In this document: piece after piece, positions 43,399 through 52,502 of the stretch
Layout: each line of letters starts with the position of its first letter
Position numbering within the stretch: position 1 is the stretch's first letter
Notes under the pieces: generated by a model
The model's input: the letters and a program-made list of their open reading frames with translations, nothing else
What the model was told of the DNA's origin: nothing
The model's database searches: none
Assembly: GCF_003938655.1 (NCBI RefSeq)
Contig: NZ_RJJT01000018.1
Span: forward strand, 1 to 64,000
DNA: 64,000 bases
Direction of reading: 5' to 3'
From: Rhizobium pisi
GTDB taxonomy: Bacteria > Pseudomonadota > Alphaproteobacteria > Rhizobiales > Rhizobiaceae
Translations under genes and position numbers: made by a program

Positions 43399-44453
43399 TG
43401 CGTATCCTTCTCGACAATTTTTCGAAGAGCTTCGGCTCCACCAAGGTCATCGAGAACATGCAGCTCGAAGTCGGTAACGGCGAGATGCTGGCGCTTCTCG
43501 GCCCCTCCGGCTGCGGCAAGTCGACGACACTGTTTGCGGTCTGTGGCATCCATAGGCCGACAGGCGGGCGCATTCTCTTCGGCGACCGCGACGTCACCGA
43601 CCTGCCGAGCCAGGCTCGCAACGTCGGCGTCGTCTTCCAGTCCTACGCGCTCTATCCGCATATGACGGTTGCCGAAAACATCGGCTTTCCGCTGAAGGTG
43701 AAAGGCATGCCGACCGCCGATATCCGCAAGGAGGTTGACCGCATCGCAGGCCTCGTGCAGATCGGCAATCTCATGGAACGTCGGCCGGCGCAGCTTTCCG
43801 GCGGCCAGCAGCAGCGCGTGGCGCTGGCGCGCGCATTGATCCGCAAACCCGACGTGCTGCTTCTCGACGAGCCGCTCGCCAATCTCGACGCCAAGCTCCG
43901 CCTCGAAATGCGCTCGGAAATCCGCCGCATCCAGCGCGAAACCGGCATCACCGCCATCCTCGTCACCCATGACCAGGTGGAGGCGATGAGCATGTGCGAC
44001 CGCATCGCCATCATGAAGGAAGGCGAAATCGTCCAGATCGCCACGCCGGCCGAGATGTACAACGATCCGAAAACCGCCTTCGTCGCCGGCTTCCTCGGCA
44101 ATCCACCGATTACCTTCCTGCGCGGCGTCCTTGATAAGGGCGCTTTTACCATCCCGGAAAGCGAGATCCGCGTGCCGCTGCCTGACACTGTCGCCGTCGC
44201 CGAGGGCACCAAACTGATGCTCGGCGTCCGCCCGGAACATTTCACCCCGGCGGGCGATATCGCCGTTCCCGGCAAGGTCACCTTCGCCGAAACGCAAGGC
44301 CGCGAAAACCTCTACGACGTGCTTCTATCAGGCGGGCCGCTGTTGCGCTCGATCCAGCCGGTGCGCAACGATATCCACGTCGGCGACGATGTTTTCTGGG
44401 CGATCGACAGCCGCGGCGTGTTCGTCTTCGATGAAAACGGCAGGAGGCTGTGA
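43398..44453 (+). CDS. ABC transporter ATP-binding protein (UgpC/MalK type)
   Basis: The 351-residue ATPase has Walker A GPSGCGKST, signature LSGGQQQRVALARAL, Walker B LLLDEPLANLDAKL and switch VTHDQVEAM, with a C-terminal OB domain (GVRPEHFTPAG). It is coupled to both neighbours by overlapping start and stop codons. Its C-terminal domain could respond to regulators, as in UgpC and MalK. Confidence 0.92.
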   Translation: MRILLDNFSKSFGSTKVIENMQLEVGNGEMLALLGPSGCGKSTTLFAVCGIHRPTGGRILFGDRDVTDLPSQARNVGVVFQSYALYPHMTVAENIGFPLKVKGMPTADIRKEVDRIAGLVQIGNLMERRPAQLSGGQQQRVALARALIRKPDVLLLDEPLANLDAKLRLEMRSEIRRIQRETGITAILVTHDQVEAMSMCDRIAIMKEGEIVQIATPAEMYNDPKTAFVAGFLGNPPITFLRGVLDKGAFTIPESEIRVPLPDTVAVAEGTKLMLGVRPEHFTPAGDIAVPGKVTFAETQGRENLYDVLLSGGPLLRSIQPVRNDIHVGDDVFWAIDSRGVFVFDENGRRL

Positions 44454-45226
44454 TGAGCCGCGATTTCTCCGCATTTTTCGAGTGTTATGGCTGGCCGGCA
44501 ACCAAGGGCCGGTTGCCCTTCTGCATCGGCCATCGCGGCGCCAGCGGCCATGAACGCGAGAACACGATCGCCGCATTCCGGCGCGCCGCCGAACTCGGCG
44601 CCGAAATGTGGGAGCTCGACACGCAACTGACCAAAGACGGCGTGGTCGTCGTTTCGCACGACGACCATCTCGAGCGGGTCTTCGGCATCGACCGCCGCAT
44701 TTCCGAAATGACGGCCGCTGAGCTCGCCGCCCTCGACGGCGTCGACGTGCCGAGTTTTTCGGAGGTCGCCGCTCTCGGCCGCAAGACGGGAACCGGCCTC
44801 TATGTCGAGCTCAAGGCGCCCGGAACCGGCTTGCTCTGCTGGCGCCACCTTGCCGAGATGAACCAGCGTTTCGCCTGCCTTGGTTCCTTCGACACGGCGC
44901 AGGTGCGCGAACTCCGTGACGCGGGCTGCGATTTCCCGCTCTCGGTGCTGATCCGCGTCGGCCACGATCCGCACGCCCTCGGCGACGAGGCCGGCGCCGA
45001 TATCCTGCATCTCTGCTGGGAGAGGGCAGGGGAACGCCCGCAGGATCTGGTGACGGAGGCGCTCATGCGCCCCGTCTTTGAGGCAGGCCGCGAAATCGTG
45101 CTCTGGCACGAGGAGCGGCAAACCATTCTCAATGACATCATGAAGCTTCCGGTTCTTGGCATCTGCACGGATCTGCCCGATCTGATGCGGGGGCCCGCGG
45201 TGAGGGAAAAAGCAGTTGGCAGATAG
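44453..45226 (+). CDS. Glycerophosphodiester phosphodiesterase
   Basis: The 257-residue protein carries the full GDPD motif: CIGHRGASGHERENTIAAF (catalytic His and Arg, then Glu), then WELDTQLTKDGVVVVSHDD (Glu-x-Asp and the second catalytic His). Such enzymes split glycerophosphodiesters to an alcohol and glycerol-3-phosphate. No signal peptide is visible, so it acts in the cytoplasm on imported substrate. Its ATG overlaps the ATPase stop, which ties it to the importer. Confidence 0.92.
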   Translation: MSRDFSAFFECYGWPATKGRLPFCIGHRGASGHERENTIAAFRRAAELGAEMWELDTQLTKDGVVVVSHDDHLERVFGIDRRISEMTAAELAALDGVDVPSFSEVAALGRKTGTGLYVELKAPGTGLLCWRHLAEMNQRFACLGSFDTAQVRELRDAGCDFPLSVLIRVGHDPHALGDEAGADILHLCWERAGERPQDLVTEALMRPVFEAGREIVLWHEERQTILNDIMKLPVLGICTDLPDLMRGPAVREKAVGR

Positions 45227-46220
45227 GGATAAGGGACCCCGCAAGGTAACCTCCTTCGACGTGGCGCGCGTGGCCGGCGTCTCGCGCGCCGCGGTGTCGC
45301 GCGCCTTCACGCCGGATGCCAGCGTCTCCCCGAAGACCCGCGAAAAAGTCTATCAGGCCGCCAAGGAACTCGGCTATCGGGTGAACTATCTTGCCCGAAG
45401 CCTCACTAACAAACGCTCCGATCTCGTCGGCCTCGTTGCCGCCGGCCTCGACAATCCGTTTCGCACGCTGCAGATCGAGCATCTGGCGAAGGTGCTGCTC
45501 GCCCGCAATTTCCGCCCGATCCTGCTGCCGACCTCACAGGAGGCGGATACCTCGTCCTTCATCGGTCAGTTGCTGCATTACGCCGTATCGGGCGTGATCG
45601 TCACCTCGGATGCGCCGCCGACCGAGATCTGCGAGCAGTGCGCCGCCGAAGGCGTGCCGATCGTGCTGATCAACAAGGGCAACGACATCCCCTTCGTCGA
45701 CCGCATCATCTCCGACGACCGCATGGCCGGCCATCTCGCCGCCAGCCACCTGATCGACGCCGGCGCGCGAAAGCCAGCCGTCATGGCCGCAACCGCCATA
45801 TCTTACACGGCCCGCCGGCGCCGCGAGGCCTTCGTCGCCCGCTGCAAGCAGCTTGGCGTCGAAGCAGAGTTTCTGCATGTCAAAATCAACGACTACCGGA
45901 GCGGCTACGATGCGGCGGGCGAGCTTGCCGCCTCCGGCATCGACGGGCTGTTTTGCGCCAATGACTACATGGCCTGCGGCGTCGTTGACCGCATCATGCA
46001 AGGCCGCGGCCGCGAGGATGCGCCACCGCTTCCCATCATCGGCCATGACGATATCCCGCAGGCGAGCTGGAGCGCCTATGAGCTGACAACCATTCGCCAG
46101 CCCTGCGACCTCCAGGCCGAACAGACTGTCGACCTGCTGATAAGCCGCATGGCCGAACCGGACCTGATGGCGCGTGTCGAATTCACGCCCGTGACATTGA
46201 TCAAAAGAAGGACTGCCTGA
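45216..46220 (+). CDS. LacI-family transcriptional regulator
   Basis: The 334-residue regulator has the N-terminal LacI HTH, VTSFDVARVAGVSRAAVSRAF, a hinge helix (YLARSLTNKRS) and a periplasmic-binding-like sensor (SDLVGLVAAGLDNPFRTL, GHDDIPQASWSAYELTTIRQP). Translation must start at TTG 45216, with GAGGGAAAAAGCAG as ribosome site, because no ATG precedes the HTH in frame. The start lies inside the end of the GDPD gene. It probably binds the operator at 39691-39706 and senses the imported compound or its breakdown product. Confidence 0.92.
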   Translation: MADRDKGPRKVTSFDVARVAGVSRAAVSRAFTPDASVSPKTREKVYQAAKELGYRVNYLARSLTNKRSDLVGLVAAGLDNPFRTLQIEHLAKVLLARNFRPILLPTSQEADTSSFIGQLLHYAVSGVIVTSDAPPTEICEQCAAEGVPIVLINKGNDIPFVDRIISDDRMAGHLAASHLIDAGARKPAVMAATAISYTARRRREAFVARCKQLGVEAEFLHVKINDYRSGYDAAGELAASGIDGLFCANDYMACGVVDRIMQGRGREDAPPLPIIGHDDIPQASWSAYELTTIRQPCDLQAEQTVDLLISRMAEPDLMARVEFTPVTLIKRRTA

Positions 46221-47044
46221 TGAACTCCCCATTCGATGCCGCCGCCATCCGCGCCCGGGCGGAGGTCGCGATCGCCATTGCCCTCGACGTCGGGCGGGAG
46301 GCAGCACGGTTCCGGCGCGAGTCCGCTCCCGGCACGCTTGCCATCGAAAACAAGGGGCTTCAGGATTTTGTCACAGTTGCCGATAAAAGGGCCGAGGAAG
46401 CAATCCGCAACGGGCTGCTCTCACGTTTTCCCGAAGATACTTTCATGGGCGAAGAAAGCGGCGGGCGATCGGGTGGAGCCGGTACGTGGGTCGTCGATCC
46501 GATCGACGGCACGACCAATTATATCAGGGGCTTCCGGCACTGGGGCGTCTCCATCGCCTTCGTCGTCGCCGGCAAGGTCGAGATCGGCGTCGTCTACGAC
46601 GCTGCCGAGGACAAGGTCTTCCACGCCGTGCGCGGCGGCGGCGCCTTCAAGGATGGGCTTCCGGTTCATGCGGGCGCAACAACCGATCCGGCCAATGCGC
46701 TCGTCATTCTCGGTCATTCCCGCAAGACGAGTTTCGACGATCATCTCGCGCTCTCCAAACGGCTCCACGAGCGCGGCATGGATTATCGCCGCATGGGTGC
46801 GGCCGCCATCGATCTCGTTCGTGTCGCCGAAGGTACGGCCGACCTTTATTACGAGCGCCATCTCAACGCGTGGGATATGCTCGCCGGCGCGCTGATCGCC
46901 GAAGAGGCGGGAGCAATGGTGGCAATGCCCCCGGTTGACAGTTTGCTTGCGGATGGTGGGCCGGTCATTGCCCATTCGCCCGGGCTTGCCGGCGAATTCG
47001 CCTTTATCCTCGAGGTAGAGGGGTTGGCGCGCTCCGCGGATTAA
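46220..47044 (+). CDS. Inositol monophosphatase-family protein
   Basis: The 274-residue protein has the three metal-binding motifs of the family: GEESGG, WVVDPIDGTTNYIRGF and the C-terminal NAWDMLAGALIAEEAGAMV. These Mg-dependent phosphatases act on inositol phosphates, sugar phosphates or PAP. It overlaps the LacI gene by one base and closes the operon. Together with the phosphodiesterase it would free inositol or a polyol from a phosphorylated precursor. Confidence 0.92.
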   Translation: MNSPFDAAAIRARAEVAIAIALDVGREAARFRRESAPGTLAIENKGLQDFVTVADKRAEEAIRNGLLSRFPEDTFMGEESGGRSGGAGTWVVDPIDGTTNYIRGFRHWGVSIAFVVAGKVEIGVVYDAAEDKVFHAVRGGGAFKDGLPVHAGATTDPANALVILGHSRKTSFDDHLALSKRLHERGMDYRRMGAAAIDLVRVAEGTADLYYERHLNAWDMLAGALIAEEAGAMVAMPPVDSLLADGGPVIAHSPGLAGEFAFILEVEGLARSAD

Positions 47045-47904
47045 TCTGCCGTCCGCCTGCGCCAGGCGCGTTCGGTCGCCGGCGCCTCGTCGGTGGTGAT
47101 CTGGTCCGGCTTGAGCGCCATCAGCGCCGAGAAATTCAGCCATTCCTCCTCGCTGAAGCCGGTCTCCGGATTCTTCAGGGTGAAGGTCCAGGCATCGACG
47201 CGTTTGCCGTGGTCCTGGCAGAGCCCAATCATATCCAGCCCCTCTTTGGCGGCATTCAGGATCAGTGGCCAGTGGAGATAGATCGTGTCCGGCTCAGTCG
47301 GGCCGCTGAGGTCGGCGCGCAACTCAGTCTCGACCGCGTTCCAGCCGCTGGCCTTCCAGATATCGTAAAGCTTGTCCGTGGGATCGATGCCGCGCTGCAG
47401 GTGCGGCAGCTTCTCCTTGACGGCGACGATAAGGTCGAGGCTGCCGCCGCTGACGATCACCGAGGCGGAGATATCCCGGAAATGCGCGGCAAGATGCTCA
47501 ATGCCCTTGGCGCCGATCGCTTCAAAGTCGTCCTTCATGTCGAATTGCAGCAGTGCGGCCGGATGCGTCGACTGCATCATGGCGGCGAGATCCTCGCTAA
47601 GGATCAGCGGCCGGGCGCCGTCCTTCATCAGCACGCCCCTGAGGTCACCGATGCTCTTGTCGGCGATCGGTCCATGGCCCGTCGTTTCGCCTTCGAGTTT
47701 CCTATCGTGCAGCACGACGAAGCCGCCATCGGCACGCACCCGCAGATCGAGCTCCATCGATGCACCAGCCGCAAAACCCTCCGCCATCACTTCGGCGGAA
47801 AACAGCGGATCGGCAAACCGCTTGCGCAGCCGGTGCCATTTCAGGCGGGTGTGGTGCCTCGCGTGCAAAATCTCGAGGCCGTGAGCATCCAGCAATCTCG
47901 TCAT
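47041..47904 (-). CDS. Divergent glycerophosphodiester phosphodiesterase-family protein
   Basis: The 287-residue protein retains the core MELDLRVRADGGFVVLHDRKLEGETTG (Glu-x-Asp and HD) and the C-terminal GKRVDAWTFTLKNPE. The leading motif is changed: instead of HRG...ENT it has WHRLRKR followed by DPLFS. His and Arg are kept but the glycine and Glu-Asn-Thr are lost, so substrate range may differ. It is convergent with the phosphatase gene by four bases and follows the aminotransferase gene on its own strand after a 70-base gap. Confidence 0.8.
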   Translation of the reverse strand: MTRLLDAHGLEILHARHHTRLKWHRLRKRFADPLFSAEVMAEGFAAGASMELDLRVRADGGFVVLHDRKLEGETTGHGPIADKSIGDLRGVLMKDGARPLILSEDLAAMMQSTHPAALLQFDMKDDFEAIGAKGIEHLAAHFRDISASVIVSGGSLDLIVAVKEKLPHLQRGIDPTDKLYDIWKASGWNAVETELRADLSGPTEPDTIYLHWPLILNAAKEGLDMIGLCQDHGKRVDAWTFTLKNPETGFSEEEWLNFSALMALKPDQITTDEAPATERAWRRRTAD

Positions 47905-47974
47905 CTCAAGTAGCTCTCCATGATGCCACTCTCCTGCCTTGACGGGCCGTGATTATCAAGGGCCGAAGACGGCT

Positions 47975-49068
47975 TCATCGGCTGTAGGCCGCGGAGATTG
48001 CCTCGGACGCTGCAGCGATATCTGCGGGATGGCCGGCCTGCCTGAGAGCAGCCCCGTAGGCCACCACATTCGAGAGCACCGTCTGGAATGCAGCGCGCGG
48101 ACCTGTATGGTTCAGCCGCACAAGACGGGCCGGCGCGGTTCCGACACCTTCGGTCAGCTCGACCCCCAGCCGCCCAGCGGCTGCGATCAGCGTGGCAGGC
48201 GCCAGCGCTTCCGGCAGCGGGACAGCCGTCGCCAGGTTCGAAGCCTTTGCAGCCGGAACCCAGGCCCCGCTGCCCAATGCGGCAAGCCCCGCTCGTGTCG
48301 CCGATGCCGCGAGCGCATGGCGGGCAATGATATTCTCCAAGCCTTCGGCCTCGATGCGGTCGAGTGCCGTTTCCAGCGCGAAGAATTCCAGCGGCGCCGG
48401 CGTTCCCGGCAGGGCGCGCCGGCCGCCATCGAGCCACATTTTCAGATCGGCCAGCGACAGGATGGAATCGCGCGGTGCGCCATCCCTGAGGATCAGCTCC
48501 CAGGCGCGGCGGCTGACGGAAAGCGCTGATACCCCTGCCGGACCGCCGAGCGCCTTCTGCGGGCCGATCACCGCGATGTCGATGTCGAGAGCATCGACAT
48601 CGAGCCGATGGCCGCCGACCGAGGCGACCGCATCGACGACGGTGAGGATGCGGCGAGCGCGCGCAAGCGCCAGTATCTCGGGCAGGGGATTCAGAATGCC
48701 GCTCGCGGATTCCGCGTGAACCACGGCGAGTACATCGATGTGACGACTGGTCCCCAACGCCTGGGCGACCACCTCGATCGCGATCGGCAGGCCCGGTTCG
48801 GCGACGATATCCTGGACCGTCGCACCACCCCGCCGCAGCCATTGCCCGAACCAGCTGCCATAGGGGCTGGTGACGATATTGAGTGCCGAAAGGCCAGGGC
48901 GGGCAAGGCTGACCGCTGCCGCTTCCAGCGCCACCACAGCCTCAGCCTGCACGAATACGATGTCGTTGCGGCTCAGCAATATCCTGCCGACCTTGTCGCA
49001 AGGGCGGCATAGCGCTCCGCGGGATAGGAGAGGGCGCCGTGCAGGGGATTCCAACCGGGATCGGGCAT
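47975..49068 (-). CDS. Class V aminotransferase with apparent one-base frameshift
   Basis: The ATG at 49068 gives an expected N-terminus (MPDPGWNPLHGALSYPAERYAALA) but this frame stops after about 31 codons. The rest of the enzyme continues in another frame from about 48998 (DKVGRILLSRND) to 47975. Adding one G in CTTGCGACAAG restores a 364-residue protein. It has SPYGSWFGQWLRRGG, DAVASVGGHRLDVDALDID and the PLP lysine in GPQKALGGPAGVS, like alanine-glyoxylate or 2-aminoethylphosphonate aminotransferases. It follows the peptide-type importer after 13 bases. The shift may be a sequencing error or a real inactivation. Confidence 0.75.
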
Positions 49069-49081
49069 AACGACTGCTCCT

Positions 49082-49864
49082 TCAGAACGGATCGGTCACG
49101 AGACGGGGGACGGCGGCAACAAGCGCGCGGGCGGCATCGGATTGCGGCGCGACAACGACCGATGTCGCCGGACCGGTCTCGACGATCCGCCCATTGTCGA
49201 TAACGGCGATGCGGTGGGAGACGGCGCGGACGACGGCAAGATCGTGCGAAATGAAGAGACAGGCAATGCCCTGTTCCCTTTGCAGCTCGACCAGAAGCTC
49301 CAGAATCCTGCCGCGCACGGTCACGTCGAGGGCAGAAACCGCTTCGTCGAGCACCAGCAGCGACGGCCGCGTTGCAATCGCCCGGGCGATCGCCACACGC
49401 TGGCGCTGGCCACCGGAAAGCGACCGCACAGGACGACCGGCATAATCGGCAGACAGGCCGACGCGTTCGAGAAGCATCGCGATCTCGCCGGTGCGGCGGT
49501 GCCTTGGGACAACCTCGTGGATGCGCAGCGGATCGTCCAGCACAGCACCCACGGTCGCCAGCGGATTGAAAGCGGCGAGCGGATCCTGGAACACCATCTG
49601 CATCTGTGCCCGTTTGCGGCGAAGCGCTGCGCCGCTCAGGGCAAGCCAATCCTCTCCTTCGAAGCGGATTGCGCCGGCATCGGCAGCAAGAAGGCGCAGC
49701 AGGATGCGCGACAGGGTCGACTTTCCGCTGCCGGAGGCACCGACAATGCCGAGCGTCTCGCCGGCCGCGATCGTCAGCGACACATTCTCGAGGGCGGCGA
49801 CCCGGCGGCCGGAGGAGGAAAAACCTTTCGACAGGTTGTCGATGGAAAGCAGCACATCGCTCAT
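49082..49864 (-). CDS. ABC transporter ATP-binding protein (DppF/OppF type)
   Basis: The 260-residue ATPase has Walker A GASGSGKST, signature LSGGQRQRVAIARAI, Walker B LLVLDEAVSALDVTVR and switch FISHDLAVVRA. It is shorter than usual DppF and ends before the C-terminal oligopeptide/dipeptide extension. It overlaps the companion ATPase by four bases and is the last importer gene before the aminotransferase. Confidence 0.9.
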   Translation of the reverse strand: MSDVLLSIDNLSKGFSSSGRRVAALENVSLTIAAGETLGIVGASGSGKSTLSRILLRLLAADAGAIRFEGEDWLALSGAALRRKRAQMQMVFQDPLAAFNPLATVGAVLDDPLRIHEVVPRHRRTGEIAMLLERVGLSADYAGRPVRSLSGGQRQRVAIARAIATRPSLLVLDEAVSALDVTVRGRILELLVELQREQGIACLFISHDLAVVRAVSHRIAVIDNGRIVETGPATSVVVAPQSDAARALVAAVPRLVTDPF

Positions 49865-50646
49865 GACGCCGCCTTCGCAATCAACGGCGGCGTTCTGAGA
49901 TCACGATGGCTGGCAATGAGTTCGGCGGTATAGTCGCTCTGCGGCGCCGACAGCACCGAACGGACGGGGCCGGCCTCGACCAGCCTTGCATCGCGGAAGA
50001 CCGCGATGCGATCGACGAAGCCGGAGGCGAGCGCGATATCGTGGGTGATGAAGAGCAACGTCATGCCATCCTCGCGCACCAGCCCGTCGAGCAGGCGGAC
50101 GATCTCGGCCTGGACGACGACATCGAGTGCGCTGGTCGCCTCGTCGGCGATCAGCAGCTGAGGTTTCGCAGCGATCGCCGCCGCGATGGCCACGCGCTGG
50201 CGCTGGCCGCCGGAAAGCTGATGCGGAAAGGCCCTCATCACCTTGTCAGGCTGCGGCATCCGCACCCGTCCAAGCAATTCCTCGGCCCTGGCATAGGCCT
50301 GTTTCCAGTTAAGACCGAGATGGCGCCTGGCGCCTTCGGCGATCTGCTCGCCGATCGTGAGCACGGGGTTGAGGCTGGAACCTGGGTCCTGAAAGATGAA
50401 GCCGAAATCGCGGCCGGGGCGGGGCGGATGGCCGAGTGCGGGCCAGAGCATCTCGCCGCCGACCTTCGCCCTCTCAGGCAGCAGGTCGGCGAGGGCGCGG
50501 GCGAACGTGCTCTTGCCGGAGCCGCTTTCGCCGACGATCGCCAGCCTTTCGCCGGCGGCAATATCGAGATCGATGCGGTCGAGTGCGGCTGCGCCGTGCC
50601 CGTAGGTGACCGAAAGCTGCCGCAGGCTGCAGAAAATGTCGCTCAT
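49861..50646 (-). CDS. ABC transporter ATP-binding protein (DppD/OppD type)
   Basis: The 261-residue ATPase has Walker A GESGSGKST, QDPGSSLNPVLTIGEQ (Q-loop), signature LSGGQRQRVAIAAAI and Walker B LLIADEATSALDVVVQ. Like its partner it lacks the long C-terminal extension of DppD. It overlaps the permease gene by four bases. The two ATPases together drive a peptide/nickel-type importer. Confidence 0.9.
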   Translation of the reverse strand: MSDIFCSLRQLSVTYGHGAAALDRIDLDIAAGERLAIVGESGSGKSTFARALADLLPERAKVGGEMLWPALGHPPRPGRDFGFIFQDPGSSLNPVLTIGEQIAEGARRHLGLNWKQAYARAEELLGRVRMPQPDKVMRAFPHQLSGGQRQRVAIAAAIAAKPQLLIADEATSALDVVVQAEIVRLLDGLVREDGMTLLFITHDIALASGFVDRIAVFRDARLVEAGPVRSVLSAPQSDYTAELIASHRDLRTPPLIAKAAS

Positions 50647-51476
50647 GCCGCCCTCGCACCGTCATCGCCAAGCGCCTTGCCGAGGCCTTCGCTGAAGAGA
50701 TGGACGCCGAGCACGGTCACGGCGAGTGCTGCGCCCGGTATGACGGAGAGATAGGATGCCGAACGCAGCACGCTGCGGCCCTCGGCGATCATCGAACCCC
50801 AGGTGGCGATGTTGGGATTGCCGAGGCCGAGGAAGGACAGCGCTGCCTCGGTCAGGATCGCCCCGGCGACGATGGTGGCCGAAAGCGCCAGCACCGGCGG
50901 CAATGCGTTCGGCAGGATCTCCCGGAAGGCGATCTCGGCTGGATGCATACCGATCACCCTTGCGGAGGCGACGTAATCCTGCTCGCGGATCGCCAGTACC
51001 TGCGCTCGCGTCAGCCGCGCCGGGTCAGCCCAGGTGCCGAGCGCAATGGCAAGAACGATAACAGGCGTCGAGACGCCGATGGTGCTGACAAAGGCAAGAG
51101 CGAGCAGGAAGGCCGGTACGATCTGGAACGCATCGACCACACGCATCAGCGCCTCATCGACGAGCCCGCCGGCAAAACCGGCCACCATGCCGACGCAGAC
51201 GCCGAGGATCATGGCGGAAAACGCCGCTGCGAGGCCGACGGCAAGCGAGGTTCTGGCGCCATAGAGCAGTCCCGCCAGAACGTCGCGGCCGAGCCGGTCA
51301 GTGCCGAGCGGTGAAGCCGGGTCGGTGAACGGCGCAAGCAGGGCACGGCCGGCAATCCTCAGCGGATCGCCCGGTGAGATGACCGGAGCGAGCAGACCGG
51401 CCACAACCAGGATGAAAAGGATCGCAAGCCCGACCGCGCCTTCCGGCTGGCTCAGCAGGCGCTGCAGGCGGCTCAT
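50643..51476 (-). CDS. ABC transporter permease (DppC type)
   Basis: The 277-residue permease starts MSRLQRLLSQPEGAVGLAIL and has six hydrophobic segments. It contains GTDRLGRDVLAGLLYGARTSLAVGL and the coupling loop VIGMHPAEIAFREILPNALPPV, typical of DppC/OppC. It overlaps both neighbouring genes by four bases. Confidence 0.91.
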   Translation of the reverse strand: MSRLQRLLSQPEGAVGLAILFILVVAGLLAPVISPGDPLRIAGRALLAPFTDPASPLGTDRLGRDVLAGLLYGARTSLAVGLAAAFSAMILGVCVGMVAGFAGGLVDEALMRVVDAFQIVPAFLLALAFVSTIGVSTPVIVLAIALGTWADPARLTRAQVLAIREQDYVASARVIGMHPAEIAFREILPNALPPVLALSATIVAGAILTEAALSFLGLGNPNIATWGSMIAEGRSVLRSASYLSVIPGAALAVTVLGVHLFSEGLGKALGDDGARAA

Positions 51477-52462
51477 ACGCTGCCCTCCGAAGCGCCGATG
51501 CGAGGGTCGAGCGCGGCATAGACGAGATCGACGAGGAAATTGACCGAGATGACGAGGACGGCGCTGGTGACGACGATGCCCATCAGCAGAGGCGCATCGC
51601 GGCCATTGACCGCCTCCTGCGCCAGCCGCCCAAAACCCGGGATCGCAAAAACGCTTTCGATCACCACGCTGCCGCCGAGCATGGCCGCCGATTGCAGCCC
51701 GAACATGGTGACGAGGGGCAGCAGCGCGTTGCGCGCCACATGGCGCAGCACGATCCGGCTCCGCGACAGGCCCTTGGCGCGGGCAAACAGCACGAAATCG
51801 AGCTTCCAGGCCTCGGCCATGCCGCTGCGCATCACGCGCAGGAATAGAGCGAGATAGATCAACGCGAGAGCGCCGACCGGCAGAACGAGATGATCTGCAA
51901 TGTCGAGCGCGCGCGAAAATCCTGTCTTTCCCGAAGCGATCGTCTCGATAGCGGCAATTGGAAACCAGCGCAACTTCACCGAAAAGACGATGCTCAAAAC
52001 CAGGCCGAGCCAGAAGCTCGGAATGGCATAGACGATCAGCGAGCCGATCGAGAGCAGCCGGTCACGCAGGCTACCCGGCCGCGCGCCGGCAAGGATGCCA
52101 AGCGCCGAGCCGAGGCCGAAGGAGAGTGCCGTGGCGCTGCCCATCAGGAGCAGCGTATTGGGCAGGCGTTCGGCAATCAGCGCGCCGACCGGCCTGTTGA
52201 AGGCGACCGACCAGCCGAGATCGAGCCGCCCCAGCGAGGAGAGATAAAGCCAGAGGCGCGCAAACATGGAGCGGTCGAGGCCATAGCTCTCTCGCAGCGA
52301 CTGCACCAGCGCCGCATCGCCACCGCCGATCGAGCCGAGATAGGCGTCGACGGCATCACCCGAGGCTGACTCAAGCAGGAAAAAGGTGAAAATCACCACG
52401 ATCAGCAGCACCGGAATGCTGCTGATCGCCCTGCGCCTCAGGAGGATGATGGCTCGTTTCAC
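51473..52462 (-). CDS. ABC transporter permease (DppB type)
   Basis: The 329-residue permease has an N-terminal helix (RRAISSIPVLLIVVIFTFFLLE), six segments in all and the coupling loop AKGLSRSRIVLRHVARNALLPLVTM. GGSVVIESVFAIPGFGRLA near the end is a DppB/OppB hallmark. It starts 41 bases after the binding-protein stop, with no clear stem-loop between, unlike the other ABC operons here. Confidence 0.91.
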   Translation of the reverse strand: MKRAIILLRRRAISSIPVLLIVVIFTFFLLESASGDAVDAYLGSIGGGDAALVQSLRESYGLDRSMFARLWLYLSSLGRLDLGWSVAFNRPVGALIAERLPNTLLLMGSATALSFGLGSALGILAGARPGSLRDRLLSIGSLIVYAIPSFWLGLVLSIVFSVKLRWFPIAAIETIASGKTGFSRALDIADHLVLPVGALALIYLALFLRVMRSGMAEAWKLDFVLFARAKGLSRSRIVLRHVARNALLPLVTMFGLQSAAMLGGSVVIESVFAIPGFGRLAQEAVNGRDAPLLMGIVVTSAVLVISVNFLVDLVYAALDPRIGASEGSV

Positions 52463-52502
52463 GCCGGACAGGGCCTCTGGAAGAGAATTGCCGCCGATCC
52501 TA

